A stretch of 64,000 bases of DNA from DASSQJ01 sp963773655 (GCA_963773655.1 CAVZBX010000005.1:248001-312000), one strand, 5' to 3'; shown: positions 34,769-44,138, numbered from the stretch's first letter. A program made the numbers and translations. Notes: generated by a model not told the origin, from the sequence alone.

Positions 34769-34797
34769 CCGGGGCCGCGGCCGGTCCGGGGCCCCGG
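34769..34797. terminator. Bidirectional hairpin between adh and sixA
   Basis: CCGGGGCC (34769-34776) pairs with GGCCCCGG (34790-34797) between two convergent stop codons. Confidence 0.5.
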
Positions 34798-34799
34798 CG

Positions 34800-35330
34800 T
34801 CACTGCCCGTCGCGGGCGACGTGGAAGCGTTCGAGGCTGGCCCTCCCGAAGTCGATATCGGCCCATCGGCCGCTGTAGTGCAGCACCGCGATGCCGCAGG
34901 TCGGGAAGCCGTCGCCGAGCGCGCGGTGGCCCTCGACGCTGCCCTCCCCGTCGGCGAGCATCTCGGTGAGCGCGGGGACGCCCGGGGCGTGCCCGACCAC
35001 CATGATCACGTCGGCGTCGTCGTCGGCCTCGCGGACCACCTCGAGGATCCGCTCGGGCCCCGCGTCGTACAGGCGCCGGTCGAGGTGCACCTCGGTCTCG
35101 GGACAGCCGCCGGCCCAGACCTCCTCGGCCGTCTGCTGGGTGCGTTCGGAGGTGGAGCAGAGCACCTCGTCGAGACCGATGCCGTGGTCGTGCAGCCAGC
35201 GGCCGGCGGCACGTGCGTCGCGGCGACCGCGGTCGCTGAGCTCGCGATCGTGGTCGCCGTCGGGATGGTGCGCCTGGGCCTTGGCGTGGCGGAGGAGGAC
35301 GAGCACCCGATCCCTGGCAGCGATGGTCAT
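34800..35330 (-). CDS. SixA-type phosphohistidine phosphatase
   Basis: 176 residues, histidine phosphatase superfamily: LLRHAKAQ (catalytic RH motif, near residue 13), CSTSERTQQTAEEVW, and VVGHAPGVPAL with the second His. SixA removes phosphate from histidine of phosphotransfer proteins; many actinobacterial members lack a known partner. CATGAT lies 6 nt before the ATG (35337-35342), another leaderless-type arrangement. Confidence 0.85.
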   Translation of the reverse strand: MTIAARDRVLVLLRHAKAQAHHPDGDHDRELSDRGRRDARAAGRWLHDHGIGLDEVLCSTSERTQQTAEEVWAGGCPETEVHLDRRLYDAGPERILEVVREADDDADVIMVVGHAPGVPALTEMLADGEGSVEGHRALGDGFPTCGIAVLHYSGRWADIDFGRASLERFHVARDGQ

Positions 35331-35471
35331 GCTCTGATCATGCCCCCTCCGGTTCCCCCCGTGCGGTCCCCCATGGGCATCGTCACGGTCGCGTGTCGGG
35401 GGTCGCGGCGACGTGGCGGGGAACCCTGGCCGCGTGCAGGCCGGGGCGGCTCGGGGCGGGCCGCCGGGAGG
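35331..35471. other. Intergenic, sixA promoter side
   Basis: Holds the presumed sixA -10 at its left end. The rest is GC-rich without a recognisable terminator for gatB, which stops at 35472. Confidence 0.4.
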
Positions 35472-37004
35472 TCAGGAGGCGCCGAGCCGCTCGAGGATCA
35501 GCCGGCGCGCCTCACCGGCGTCGGCCTGCCCCTTCGTCTCGCGCATCACCTGGCCGATGAGGGCGCCGACGGCCTGCACCTTGCCGCCGCGGATCTTCTC
35601 CGCGACGTCGGGGTTGGCCTGGATGACCGTGTCGACCGCGGCCTCCAGCGCGCCGCTGTCACGGACCACCTCGAGCCCGCGGGCGTCGGCGACCTGAGTG
35701 GGGGTGCCCTCTGCGTCGAGGACCCCCTCCCAGGCCTGCCGCGCCATCCCGTCGTTGAGGCGGCCGCTGGTGACCAGGCCCTCGAGCTCGACGACGTGGG
35801 CCGGGGTCACGCCGATCCGTTCCGCGTACGTCGGCACGTCCTCCCCCGTGGTGTTGGCCCGGCGAGCGACCTCGCCCGACCACCACTTGCGGGCCGCCGC
35901 CGGCGAGGCACCGGCGGCCACGGTCTCCTCGACGAGCTCGACCAGCCCGGCGTTGACGACGTCGCGCATCTCCAGGTCGCTGTACCCCCACTCGGCCTGC
36001 AGCCGGCGGCGCCGCTCGGCCGGGGGCTCGGGCAGCGTGGCCCGCAGCGCCTCCACCGTCTCGGCCGAGGGCGCCACCGGCACCAGGTCCGGCTCGGGGA
36101 AGTAGCGGTAGTCCTCGGCATCGGACTTGACCCGCCCGGACGTCGTGATGCCGGTGTCCTCGTGCCAGTGCCGGGTCTCCTGGGTGATCGACCCGCCCCC
36201 GCCGAGGATCGCGGCGTGCCGCCCGATCTCGTGGCGAACGGCCCGCTCCACCGAGCGCAGCGAGTTGACGTTCTTGGTCTCGGTGCGCGTGCCGAACACG
36301 GCCGACCCCGTGGGCGTCAGCGAGAGGTTGACGTCGCAGCGCATCGAGCCCTGCTCCATCTTCACGTCCGAGACGCCGAGCGCCTTGAGCAGGTCGCGCA
36401 GCGCCGAGACGTAGGCCTTGGCCACCTCCGGCGCCCGCTCCCTCGTGCCGGTGATCGGCTTGGTGACGATCTCGATGAGCGGGATGCCGGCGCGGTTGTA
36501 GTCGACGAGGCTGTGCGTGGCGCCGTGGATCCGGCCGGTGGAGCCGCCGACGTGCAGCGACTTGCCGGTGTCCTCCTCCATGTGGGCACGCTCGATCTCG
36601 ACCCGGTACGTCGTGCCGTCCTCGAGCTCGACGTCGAGGTACCCGTCATGGGCGATCGGCTCGTCGTACTGCGAGGTCTGGAAGTTCTTCGGCATGTCCG
36701 GGTAGAAGTAGTTCTTCCGCGCGAAGCGGCACCACGGGGCGATCTCGCAGTTGAGCGCCAGCCCGATCCGGATGGCCGACTCGACGGCGGTCTCGTTGAC
36801 CACCGGGAGTGCGCCCGGCAGCCCCAGGCAGACCGGGCACACCTGGGTGTTGGGCTCGGCGCCGAACGCGGTCCGGCACCCGCAGAACATCTTCGTCGCG
36901 GTGCCGAGCTCGACGTGCACCTCGAGGCCCATGACCGGGTCGAACGCCGCGATCGCCTCCTCGTAGGGCACGGTCGCCTCGGCGCCGGTCGCCGTCGTCG
37001 TCAT
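35472..37004 (-). CDS. gatB: Asp-tRNA(Asn)/Glu-tRNA(Gln) amidotransferase subunit B
   Basis: Binds misacylated tRNA and activates it for transamidation. 510 residues: VMGLEVHVELGT, zinc site CGC...CPVCLGLPGALP, YFYPDMPKNFQTSQYD, EQGSMRCDVNLSL and the C-terminal YqeY-like tail domain (AVGALIGQVMRETKGQAD). Its ATG overlaps the gatA stop by 4 nt (ATGA). Confidence 0.95.
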   Translation of the reverse strand: MTTTATGAEATVPYEEAIAAFDPVMGLEVHVELGTATKMFCGCRTAFGAEPNTQVCPVCLGLPGALPVVNETAVESAIRIGLALNCEIAPWCRFARKNYFYPDMPKNFQTSQYDEPIAHDGYLDVELEDGTTYRVEIERAHMEEDTGKSLHVGGSTGRIHGATHSLVDYNRAGIPLIEIVTKPITGTRERAPEVAKAYVSALRDLLKALGVSDVKMEQGSMRCDVNLSLTPTGSAVFGTRTETKNVNSLRSVERAVRHEIGRHAAILGGGGSITQETRHWHEDTGITTSGRVKSDAEDYRYFPEPDLVPVAPSAETVEALRATLPEPPAERRRRLQAEWGYSDLEMRDVVNAGLVELVEETVAAGASPAAARKWWSGEVARRANTTGEDVPTYAERIGVTPAHVVELEGLVTSGRLNDGMARQAWEGVLDAEGTPTQVADARGLEVVRDSGALEAAVDTVIQANPDVAEKIRGGKVQAVGALIGQVMRETKGQADAGEARRLILERLGAS

Positions 37005-38521
37005 CGGGGGACCTCCGTCGTCAGCTCGGGGGCACGGTCGAGCAGGCCACCGCCCCACGCGGCGGTGAGCCTGGCCTCGAGCGCCGCGCCGACGGCGTAG
37101 AGCCGCTCGTCGGCCATGGCGGGGGCGAGCACCTGGAAGCCCGCGGGGAGCCCGTCCTCGTCGGCGAGGCCGCTCGGCACCGAGAGCCCCGGGATGCCGG
37201 CGAGGTTGGCGGGGATGGTCGCGATGTCGTTGAGGTACATCGCCATCGGGTCCTCGAGCTTGTCGCCGAACGGGAATGCGGTCGTCGGGGCGGTGGGGCT
37301 GACCAGGACGTCGGCGGTCCCGAAGGCCCGCGCGAAGTCGTCGGCGATGAGCCGGCGCACCTTCTGGGCCGACCCGTAGTAGGCGTCGTAGTAGCCGCTG
37401 GAGAGGGCGTAGGTGCCGAGGATGATCCGGCGCTTGACCTCGGCCCCGAACCCGGCCTCGCGGGTGGCGGCCATGACCTGCTCGGCGCTCGGGGCGTCGA
37501 CCCCGTCGGGCGCGACCCGCAGCCCGTAGCGCATCGCGTCGAACTTGGCGAGGTTGCTGCTCGCCTCGCTGGGCAGGATGAGGTAGTAGGCGGCGAGGGC
37601 GTACTCGAAGCTCGGGCACGACACCTCGACCACCTCGGCGCCGGCGTCGACCAGGTGCTGCACCGCCTCGTCGAACCGCCTCCGCACCCCGGCCTGGAAG
37701 CCCTCGCCGGTGAGCTCGCGGACGATGCCGATGCGCAGGCCGGAGACGTCAGCCCGGCGGGCGGCCTCGACGACGGGCGGCACCGGAGCGTCGATCGAGG
37801 TGGAGTCCATCGGGTCGTGCCCGCCGATGACCTCGTGGAGCAGCGCCGCGTCGAGCACCGAGCGACTGCACGGGCCGGCCTGGTCGAGCGAGGAGGCCAG
37901 GGCGACCAGGCCGTAGCGCGAGACCCCGCCGTAGGTGGGCTTGGTGCCGACGGTGCCGGTGACCGCGGCCGGCTGGCGGATCGAGCCGCCCGTGTCGGTG
38001 CCGATGGCCAGCGGCGCCTGGAAGGAGGCGACGACCGAGGACGAGCCGCCCCCGGAGCCGCCCGGGATGCGGCCGAGGTCCCACGGGTTGCGGCTCGGGC
38101 CGTAGGCGCTGTGCTCGGTGGAGGAGCCCATGGCGAACTCGTCCATGTTGGTCTTGCCGAGGATGGGCATCCCGGCCGCACGCAGCCGGGAGACCAGGGT
38201 CGCGTCGTACGGGGGAACCCACCCCTGGAGGATCCGCGACCCGCAGGTCGTCGGCAGCCCCTTGGTCGTCAGGACGTCCTTGACGGCCACGGGCACGCCC
38301 GCGAGCGGGGGCAGCTGCTCCCCTGCCGCACGGCGGCGGTCGACGTCGTCGGCGGCGGCGAGGGCCCCCTCGTCGTCGACGTGGAGGTAGGAGTGCACGG
38401 CCCCGTCGACCGCGGCGGTGCGGTCGAGCAGGGCCCGGGTCACCTCGCGCGAGGAGGTCTCGCCGCGGCGGAGCAGGTCGGCGAGCTCGGCCGCGCCGGC
38501 ACGGGTCAGGTCGGTGGTCAC
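37001..38521 (-). CDS. gatA: Asp-tRNA(Asn)/Glu-tRNA(Gln) amidotransferase subunit A
   Basis: Glutaminase/amidase subunit, 506 residues. Amidase signature with Lys of GVPVAVKDVLTTKGLPTT (near 80), GSSTEHSAYGPSRNPWD, and GGSGGGSSSVVAS...TDTGGSIRQPAA carrying the cis-Ser and nucleophile Ser. GTG start 54 nt after gatC. Confidence 0.95.
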   Translation of the reverse strand: MTTDLTRAGAAELADLLRRGETSSREVTRALLDRTAAVDGAVHSYLHVDDEGALAAADDVDRRRAAGEQLPPLAGVPVAVKDVLTTKGLPTTCGSRILQGWVPPYDATLVSRLRAAGMPILGKTNMDEFAMGSSTEHSAYGPSRNPWDLGRIPGGSGGGSSSVVASFQAPLAIGTDTGGSIRQPAAVTGTVGTKPTYGGVSRYGLVALASSLDQAGPCSRSVLDAALLHEVIGGHDPMDSTSIDAPVPPVVEAARRADVSGLRIGIVRELTGEGFQAGVRRRFDEAVQHLVDAGAEVVEVSCPSFEYALAAYYLILPSEASSNLAKFDAMRYGLRVAPDGVDAPSAEQVMAATREAGFGAEVKRRIILGTYALSSGYYDAYYGSAQKVRRLIADDFARAFGTADVLVSPTAPTTAFPFGDKLEDPMAMYLNDIATIPANLAGIPGLSVPSGLADEDGLPAGFQVLAPAMADERLYAVGAALEARLTAAWGGGLLDRAPELTTEVPR

Positions 38522-38575
38522 GATGTGGTCCTCAGGTGGTGCGGGAGCGGTCGTCGGGGGACGAGGGGCCCGGCG

Positions 38576-38872
38576 TCACTCCTCATCGAGGATGCGGGGG
38601 ACGCTGAAGCGCTGCTGCTCGGCCTCGGGGGCGCCGGAGAGCGCCTCCTCCGGCGCCAGCGACGGGCGCACGACATCCGGCCGGGTGACGTTGACGATCG
38701 GCATCGGGTGGCTCATCGGCTCCACGCCGGCGATCGGCGCCTGCTGCACGGTGGCGACGGCCTCGAGGATCACCCCGAGCTCACCCACCATCGTGTCGAG
38801 CTCGGTGTCGGTGAGGTCGATCCGGGCGAGCCCGGCGAGGTGCGCGACGTCGTCACGGGTCAGCTCGGCCAT
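38576..38872 (-). CDS. gatC: Asp-tRNA(Asn)/Glu-tRNA(Gln) amidotransferase subunit C
   Basis: 98 residues wrapping GatA-GatB. ELTRDDVAHLAGLARIDLTDTE and the C-terminal RPDVVRPSL...ALSGAPE are typical. First gene of gatCAB; the ATG has TAGACT 7 nt upstream and no Shine-Dalgarno, suggesting a leaderless operon mRNA. Confidence 0.94.
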   Translation of the reverse strand: MAELTRDDVAHLAGLARIDLTDTELDTMVGELGVILEAVATVQQAPIAGVEPMSHPMPIVNVTRPDVVRPSLAPEEALSGAPEAEQQRFSVPRILDEE

Positions 38873-38879
38873 ACCGGTC

Positions 38880-38885
38880 AGTCTA
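38880..38885 (-). promoter_or_regulatory. Candidate -10 of gatCAB
   Basis: TAGACT, 7 nt from the gatC ATG (38872). -35 not clear. Confidence 0.4.
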
Positions 38886-39052
38886 TGGGGGTCGCCGCCC
38901 CTCGCGGTCCGCGGGCCGGGCGGTCGAGGCACCGGTCGCCACCCTGCCGCGGAGCCACCGGTGTCCCGACGGATGAGACGGGCCTCCCACCATCGGCCGG
39001 AGTCCGGCCGGTTCGGCCCGGCACCGACCAGCGGGTCCGCCATCCTTCCGAC

Positions 39053-39259
39053 GTGCAGGTGACCTCATCCTCGGCGCTGGTCGGCGCCGTCCTCCTCGTC
39101 GGGCTGCTCGTCTTCCTCCTCTGGGGCGTCGCCCACGAGTGGTGGGTCAACCGGCGACGGCGCCGGCTGTGGGCACGCAGGGAGGACACCGCCTCAGTCG
39201 GTGGAGCCCGTCGCGAGGAGGCGGACGAAGCCGACCTCGTCGAGGATGGTGAGCCCTAG
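39053..39259 (+). CDS. Small single-span membrane protein, hypothetical
   Basis: 68 residues from GTG 39053 (GTG 39059 also possible). Residues 7-30 are one hydrophobic helix (ALVGAVLLVGLLVFLLWGVA), followed by RRRRRLW and an acidic tail, a Nin-Cout orientation reversed by the positive cluster. It overlaps ligA tail to tail by 66 nt. The hydrophobic segment is not explained by antisense coding, which supports it, but I cannot name it. Confidence 0.45.
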   Translation: MQVTSSSALVGAVLLVGLLVFLLWGVAHEWWVNRRRRRLWARREDTASVGGARREEADEADLVEDGEP

Positions 39260-41347
39260 GTCGCGGGCCTTGGTCTCCTTGCTCCCCGCGTTGGCACCGA
39301 CGACGACGTAGTCGGTCTTCGACGACACCGAGCCCGAGGCCTTGCCCCCGCGGGCGAGGATGGCCTCCTTGGCCTCGTCGCGGGAGAAGCCGTCGAGCGA
39401 GCCGGTGACGACCACCGTGACGCCGGCGAGGGTCTGCTCGACGGTGGCGTCGCGCTCGTCCTCCATCCGCACGCCGTCCTCGGCCCAGCGTTCGACGATG
39501 CGCCGGTGCCAGTCGCTGCCCTCGCCGTCGAACCACTCGCGGACCGACTCGGCGATGACCGGGCCGACGCCCTCGACGGCGGCCAGCTCCTCGGCGGTGG
39601 CCGAGCGGATCGCCTCGATCGAGGCGAAGTGCTGCGCCAGCGCGCGCGCGGCGGTGGGACCCACGTGCCGGATCGACAGCGCGACGAGGACGCGCCACAG
39701 CGGTTGCTCGCTCGCGCTGCCGAGGTTCTCGACGAGCCGTTCGCCGTTCGCCGAGAGCACCCGCTCGTCGACGACCGCGTCCTCGGGGTCGGACTTCTTC
39801 GCGGCCCGGGTGTAGAGCGGGACCCGGACGACGTCGGCGGCGGTGAGCGAGAACAGCATGGACTCGCTCGGACCACCGAGCTCGGGGTCGTCCAGGACGC
39901 CGGACTCGAGCAGCGCCACCGAGCCCTCCCACCCGAGGGCCTCGATGTCGAAGGCGCCCCGTGAGGCCAGGCTGAACAGGCGCTCCCGCAGCTGGCTCGG
40001 ACACGAGCGGGCGTTCGGGCAGCGGATGTCCTTGTCGCCCTCCTTCTCGTAGGCGAGCTCGGTGCCGCACGACGGGCAGTGCGTGGGCATGACGAACTCG
40101 CGCTCGCTGCCGTCGCGCAGGGCCACGACCGGGCCGAGGATCTCGGGGATGACGTCGCCGGCCTTGCGCAGCACCACGGTGTCGCCGATGAGCACACCCT
40201 TGCGCTTGACCTCGTGGGCGTTGTGGAGCGTCGCCATGGAGACGGTGGAGCCCGCGACGGTGACCGGCTCCATCACCCCGAACGGCGTCACCCGGCCGGT
40301 GCGACCGACGTTGACCTGGATGTCGAGCAGCCGGGTGTTGACCTCCTCCGGCGGGTACTTGTAGGCGATGGCCCACCGGGGCGCGCGGCTGGTGGAGCCG
40401 AGCTGACGCTGCACCGAGACCTCGTCGACCTTGACGACGACGCCGTCGATCTCGTGCTCGACGCTGTGCCGGCGCTCGCCGTAGCCGTCGACGAGCGCCT
40501 GCACCTCCTCCACGGTGTCGAGGACGCGGTAGTGGCTGCTCACCGGCAGCCCCCAGGCCTGGAGCAGCTCGTACGCGTGGCTCTGGGTGGTGATGTCGAA
40601 GCCGCGGCGGGCACCGGTGCCGTGCACGAGCATCCGCAGCGGCCGGGTGGCCGTGACCCGCGGGTCCTTCTGGCGCAGCGAGCCGGCGGCCGCGTTGCGG
40701 GGGTTGGCGAACGGCGCCTTGCCCTGCTCGACGAGGTGGGCGTTGAGGTCGCCGAACGCCTCGAGCGGGAAGAACACCTCTCCGCGCACCTCGACGAGCT
40801 CGGGGACGGCGTCGCCGGCGAGCTCGGTGGGGACCCCGTCGATGGTGCGCACGTTGAGGGTGACGTCCTCGCCGGTGCGCCCGTCTCCGCGGGTGAGCGC
40901 CCGGGTGAGCCGCCCACCCTCGTAGAGGAGGTTCACGGCGAGGCCGTCGATCTTCAGCTCGCAGAGGTAGTGGACGTCGGCGCCGCCGGCGTCACGCTCG
41001 ACCCGGGCGGCCCAGGCGGTGAGCTCCTCGGGTGAGAAGGCGTTGTCGAGGCTGAGCATCCGCTCGAGGTGGTCGACGGCCCGGAAGTCGGTGGAGAAGA
41101 CCGCCCCGCCGACCTGCTGGGTGGGACTGTCGGGGGTGCGCAGGCCGGGGTGGGCCTCCTCGAGGGCGTTCAGCCGCCGCATGAGCGCGTCGTACTCGCC
41201 GTCGCTGATCGTCGGGGCGTCCTTGACGTGGTAGGCGAACTGGTGGCCGCGCGCCTGCTCGGCGAGGTCCTCCCACTCGTGACGGACGTCGTCGGGCACG
41301 ACGTCGGCGGGCTGCTGCGCGGCCGGGTCGGTCGGGGTCTCGCTCAC
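39194..41347 (-). CDS. ligA: NAD-dependent DNA ligase
   Basis: 717 residues from GTG 41347 (frame open to 41401). Order: NMN-binding domain Ia (HQFAYHVKDAPTISDGEYD), adenylation domain with active Lys132 in CELKIDGLAVNL, OB fold, four-Cys zinc finger (CPSC...CPNARSCPSQ, near 425-450), helix-hairpin-helix region (HVGPTAARALAQHF, VEGVGPVIAESVREW) and a C-terminal BRCT domain (GVTVVVTGSLDGFSRDEAKEAI). Complete and of normal length; essential replication/repair enzyme. Confidence 0.96.
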   Translation of the reverse strand: MSETPTDPAAQQPADVVPDDVRHEWEDLAEQARGHQFAYHVKDAPTISDGEYDALMRRLNALEEAHPGLRTPDSPTQQVGGAVFSTDFRAVDHLERMLSLDNAFSPEELTAWAARVERDAGGADVHYLCELKIDGLAVNLLYEGGRLTRALTRGDGRTGEDVTLNVRTIDGVPTELAGDAVPELVEVRGEVFFPLEAFGDLNAHLVEQGKAPFANPRNAAAGSLRQKDPRVTATRPLRMLVHGTGARRGFDITTQSHAYELLQAWGLPVSSHYRVLDTVEEVQALVDGYGERRHSVEHEIDGVVVKVDEVSVQRQLGSTSRAPRWAIAYKYPPEEVNTRLLDIQVNVGRTGRVTPFGVMEPVTVAGSTVSMATLHNAHEVKRKGVLIGDTVVLRKAGDVIPEILGPVVALRDGSEREFVMPTHCPSCGTELAYEKEGDKDIRCPNARSCPSQLRERLFSLASRGAFDIEALGWEGSVALLESGVLDDPELGGPSESMLFSLTAADVVRVPLYTRAAKKSDPEDAVVDERVLSANGERLVENLGSASEQPLWRVLVALSIRHVGPTAARALAQHFASIEAIRSATAEELAAVEGVGPVIAESVREWFDGEGSDWHRRIVERWAEDGVRMEDERDATVEQTLAGVTVVVTGSLDGFSRDEAKEAILARGGKASGSVSSKTDYVVVGANAGSKETKARDLGLTILDEVGFVRLLATGSTD

Positions 41348-41433
41348 CCGCCCATCCTGCCGGAGCCCACCGTCATCCGGATCACTCGAACCGCTCAGCA
41401 ACCGTCATCCGATCGCGACGAACCCTCGTCGAC

Positions 41434-42549
41434 TCAAGGCCCCGGCAGGGCTCCCTTGATGGTCTCCACCCGACTCTTGCCGCTCTCCGCCGGCAAGCCG
41501 CTCGCCAGCTGGCGGGCGACCAGGGTGGAGATCACTGGAGCGGCGAAGCTCGTGCCACACCAGTAGACCGAGTCCCCGAGCTGAACGGTGCCTGCGTTCT
41601 CTCCGCCAGGGCCTTCGGGGTAGTGGAACGACCCCCCGGGATACGCGCCGACATGACATCCCTCCGCTCGTGTGGTCATCCACGGCCCCTCCGTCGAGTA
41701 GGGGACATTCGACGACTGGTGTCTGGTCCTCCGACTGCCCGACGTCGGCCTGCGCCGAAGGCACCATGGCCTCCGTAGCTCCAACGCGCGATCGACGATT
41801 CCCTTCGACTCGGCCGACGAGGTCGCGAAATGCCGTTGCGCTGGTACCGAGAACGCGTTCAACACCCGGGACCTCAAGAGCGCATCGACGTTCGCGAGTG
41901 CCGCAGGGAGCGTCACCGTCGCTTCGGGGGCGTTGCCTGCCGCCGCCACCAGCGGCCAGCTCCCCCGCGCCCTTGACGAGTGCCCCGGACAGCTCGGCAA
42001 CCGCCGTACGGTCGTGACCGGGAACAGCGTGAGGGCTCCCTTGTCGTCGGGGTCGACCGTGGTGGCCTGAGGGTCGACCGTGCAGGGGTAGACACCCAGC
42101 GAGAGGTTGACGACTCGATTGACGCCTTTCTTCCGGCCCGACGCCGCCAGACGGAGCGACTCCCCGAACTGCACTTCGTCGATGTACGGCACGTCCGAGT
42201 TGCCCTTCTGCCCTCGTGCATCGGCCCGCGTGAGTGGGTTCTCGTACACAACGGAGAGCTCTCCGCCACCCGATGCGGCGATCACGCTGCCGATGAAGGT
42301 CGAGTGTCCGTGGGTCCAGGGATCGTCTACCGATGCAGGCTGGTCCCCGGGTTCGACGAAAGGCGTGTCGACGACGGCGACGTTTGCCGATTCGAGCGTC
42401 CCAAGCACGGGCAACGCGGGTTCAACGGGCGTTGTTGCTGGAACCGGAAGCGAGCCGGGAAACATCATGTGAGCCGGCATCGGGGAGACCAGATAGACAG
42501 GGGACGCGAGAACCAACGGACTGTCGTCCGACTCGCCATCGGGCGTCAT
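41434..42549 (-). CDS. S8 subtilisin-like protease without signal peptide; central frame doubtful
   Basis: 371 residues as read. The triad is visible: Asp61 (VAVVDTPF, normally DTG), His82 (HGHSTFIGSVI), Ser334 (WCGTSFAAPV), with VVNLSLG and the oxyanion Asn206 (VAAAGN). No signal peptide or membrane helix. Residues about 245-280 use rare AGG/AGA/CTA codons and are Arg-rich, whereas another frame reads sensibly there, so two compensating frameshifts are possible. Base composition is less GC-rich than in neighbours. The ATG overlaps the end of the damaged lipoprotein frame (ATGA). Lies downstream of the CHAT/sigma operon on the same strand. Confidence 0.65.
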   Translation of the reverse strand: MTPDGESDDSPLVLASPVYLVSPMPAHMMFPGSLPVPATTPVEPALPVLGTLESANVAVVDTPFVEPGDQPASVDDPWTHGHSTFIGSVIAASGGGELSVVYENPLTRADARGQKGNSDVPYIDEVQFGESLRLAASGRKKGVNRVVNLSLGVYPCTVDPQATTVDPDDKGALTLFPVTTVRRLPSCPGHSSRARGSWPLVAAAGNAPEATVTLPAALANVDALLRSRVLNAFSVPAQRHFATSSAESKGIVDRALELRRPWCLRRRPTSGSRRTRHQSSNVPYSTEGPWMTTRAEGCHVGAYPGGSFHYPEGPGGENAGTVQLGDSVYWCGTSFAAPVISTLVARQLASGLPAESGKSRVETIKGALPGP

Positions 42550-42903
42550 GGCCCCAGGGCGGCCCGGACGGCATCCGTCTCACCGTCGATCCCCGGAACC
42601 TCGGGGAAGTCCAACGTGGGCTCCCCCGCGCTAGACAGCGCCAGCTGTCATACACGTCGTTCCTGTACACACCAGTCGGACCGGACCGTCCAGCTGTCGT
42701 CCAGGCCGCTCAGGGAGACAGTCGTCCCCGCGGGGTCACAGAGGGCTGCCACCTTGGTCGGATCGATCGCCCAGGCAGGCGCGTTGTCGAGCGGGTTACT
42801 GGACGAGGTCGGGCAGGACTCCGCGGCGGTCTCGTCATTCCCTGAGCCGCTGCCATTGCAGGAGACGAGCACGAGAGCGGATGCCGGCCACGCACCCCGC
42901 CAT
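42547..42903 (-). pseudogene. Lipoprotein-like gene with several frame breaks
   Basis: Pieces in different frames assemble into one plausible small lipoprotein: ATG 42903 with MAGCVAGI, a one-base shift, then ALVLVSCNGSGSG (lipobox LVSC), NDETAAESCPTSSSNP, DPTKVAALCDPAGTTVSL, DDSWTVRSDW. A further shift gives VYRNDVYDSW, and a shift back gives ALSSAGEPTLDFPEVPG ending at TGA 42547-42549, which overlaps the protease ATG. Three indels in 350 nt mean either decay or poor sequence. As called, the longest intact piece is 74 codons (42648-42872). No homologue recognised. Confidence 0.4.
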
Positions 42904-43113
42904 CGCGGCTCCTCTTGAACGCCGCCCGCGCCGGGCTTCGTGGCGCGCCACGTGGTCTCCTGAGCCGACGGTACGCACCCGAAAACCCCGGTCTGGGCTG
43001 GTGAGCCATCGGGTGGCTAGGTGCTCGAGGGTCGGGATCATGAACATCTCCTGTTGTCAGTCGTGTCGGTGGGGAGACCGGGATCAGACCGCTCGTGATA
43101 CGCGACCGACGCG

Positions 43114-43545
43114 CTAGGACCGGGGCGGGATGCGGAATGCCTGCGTGAGTACGACGCGTCCCTCGCGTTCGATGCGGAGCCGGATGACGCCGGACAGGTC
43201 GACGGTCGCCCCACCCGCGGCGTCCAGGGCGACCGGAACCTGCCGGTCGACCATCACGGCGACCACCGCCTCCGGGGTGGGTGTCACGCTGACGTCGAAG
43301 CGACCGCGCCCCGGCGACACGACCACCGTGAGCCCGTCGACGGCGAAACGCAGCGCCACCTCGTCGTCGGGCCCGCGGCTGACCAGGTCCGACTCGACGA
43401 GGGCGGCCAGCTCCTCGTCGATACGCCGGAGGCCGAACAGCGCCTTGCTCGTCTCCTGCGACCGGTCCGAGACGTGGTCGTGCTTCGCGAACCAGGTCCG
43501 AAGCACTGCCTCGGTCTCGTCCGGTGGCATCGGTTCAGGTGTCAT
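43114..43545 (-). CDS. Unknown protein coupled to the sigma factor
   Basis: 143 residues, no recognised domain. The first ~45 residues are helical and charged (ETEAVLRTWFAKHDHVSDRSQETSKALFGLRR), the rest predicted beta strands (VALRFAVDGLTVVVSPGRGRFDVSV, GVIRLRIEREGRVVLTQAFRIP). No membrane segment or Cys/His zinc motif, so it is not a classical ZAS anti-sigma factor, though it may act as one. ATG overlaps the sigma-factor stop by 4 nt. Confidence 0.7.
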   Translation of the reverse strand: MTPEPMPPDETEAVLRTWFAKHDHVSDRSQETSKALFGLRRIDEELAALVESDLVSRGPDDEVALRFAVDGLTVVVSPGRGRFDVSVTPTPEAVVAVMVDRQVPVALDAAGGATVDLSGVIRLRIEREGRVVLTQAFRIPPRS

Positions 43546-44138
43546 GGTTCCCTCCTGTCGCGGAGACGCGGCGACCGCCCGGGCTCGTACGTGACCCCCG
43601 TCTCGTCAGCCAGCAGCCGGCGCATCGTGGCCAGGCACCGCTGCCGCGTCGGGCCGATCGACCCGATGGGTCGACCGGTGGTCTCGGCGATCTCGGCATA
43701 GGACATCTCAGCGCTGAACAACAGGGTCAGCAGCTCCCGGCAGGCGTCGCCGAGCCGCGCCAGCGCGGACCGGACCCTTGCCTGGTTCTCGCGCCGTTCG
43801 GCCTGCTCGTCCGGCAACGGGTCGGTTCCGGGGATGGCCATGGCGACCTCGTCGAGGTCCACTTCGGGCCGCCGGCGCCGAAGCTCACCACGAGCGGCGT
43901 TTCGCGCCACGATGGCGAGCCAGCCCCGCAGCCGGTCGGGGTGCTTGATCGCCTCGGCGCCGTCGAGCAGCCGCATCCACACCAGCTGGGCGACGTCCTC
44001 GGCAAGGGTCGAGTCCGCACCCACCGCCCTGGCGTTGGCGTAGACGAGCTGCCCGTGCCTCTCCACGAGCGCGTGCCAGGCGCTCTCGTCGCCATCGATG
44101 ACGCGCGCGAGGAGCTGGGCATCCGCGATGTCGGTCAT
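43542..44138 (-). CDS. Group IV (ECF-like) RNA polymerase sigma factor
   Basis: 198 residues. Region 2 (ADAQLLARVIDGDESAWHALVERHGQLVYANARA...AEDVAQLVWMRLL...RGWLAIVARNAARGELRRR, about 5-85) and region 4 helix-turn-helix (ACRELLTLLFSAEMSYAEIAETTGRPIGSIGPTRQRCLATMRRLL, about 130-178). No extra C-terminal domain. ATG overlaps the CHAT stop and its stop overlaps the next ATG, so the three proteins should be made together. Targets may include the divergent secreted-protein promoter. Confidence 0.88.
   Translation of the reverse strand: MTDIADAQLLARVIDGDESAWHALVERHGQLVYANARAVGADSTLAEDVAQLVWMRLLDGAEAIKHPDRLRGWLAIVARNAARGELRRRRPEVDLDEVAMAIPGTDPLPDEQAERRENQARVRSALARLGDACRELLTLLFSAEMSYAEIAETTGRPIGSIGPTRQRCLATMRRLLADETGVTYEPGRSPRLRDRREP

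Noticed and set aside
41434..42549. Mycosin of a type VII secretion locus
   Set aside because: No signal peptide, C-terminal membrane helix or esx/ecc genes nearby; the gene neighbours are CHAT and sigma genes.
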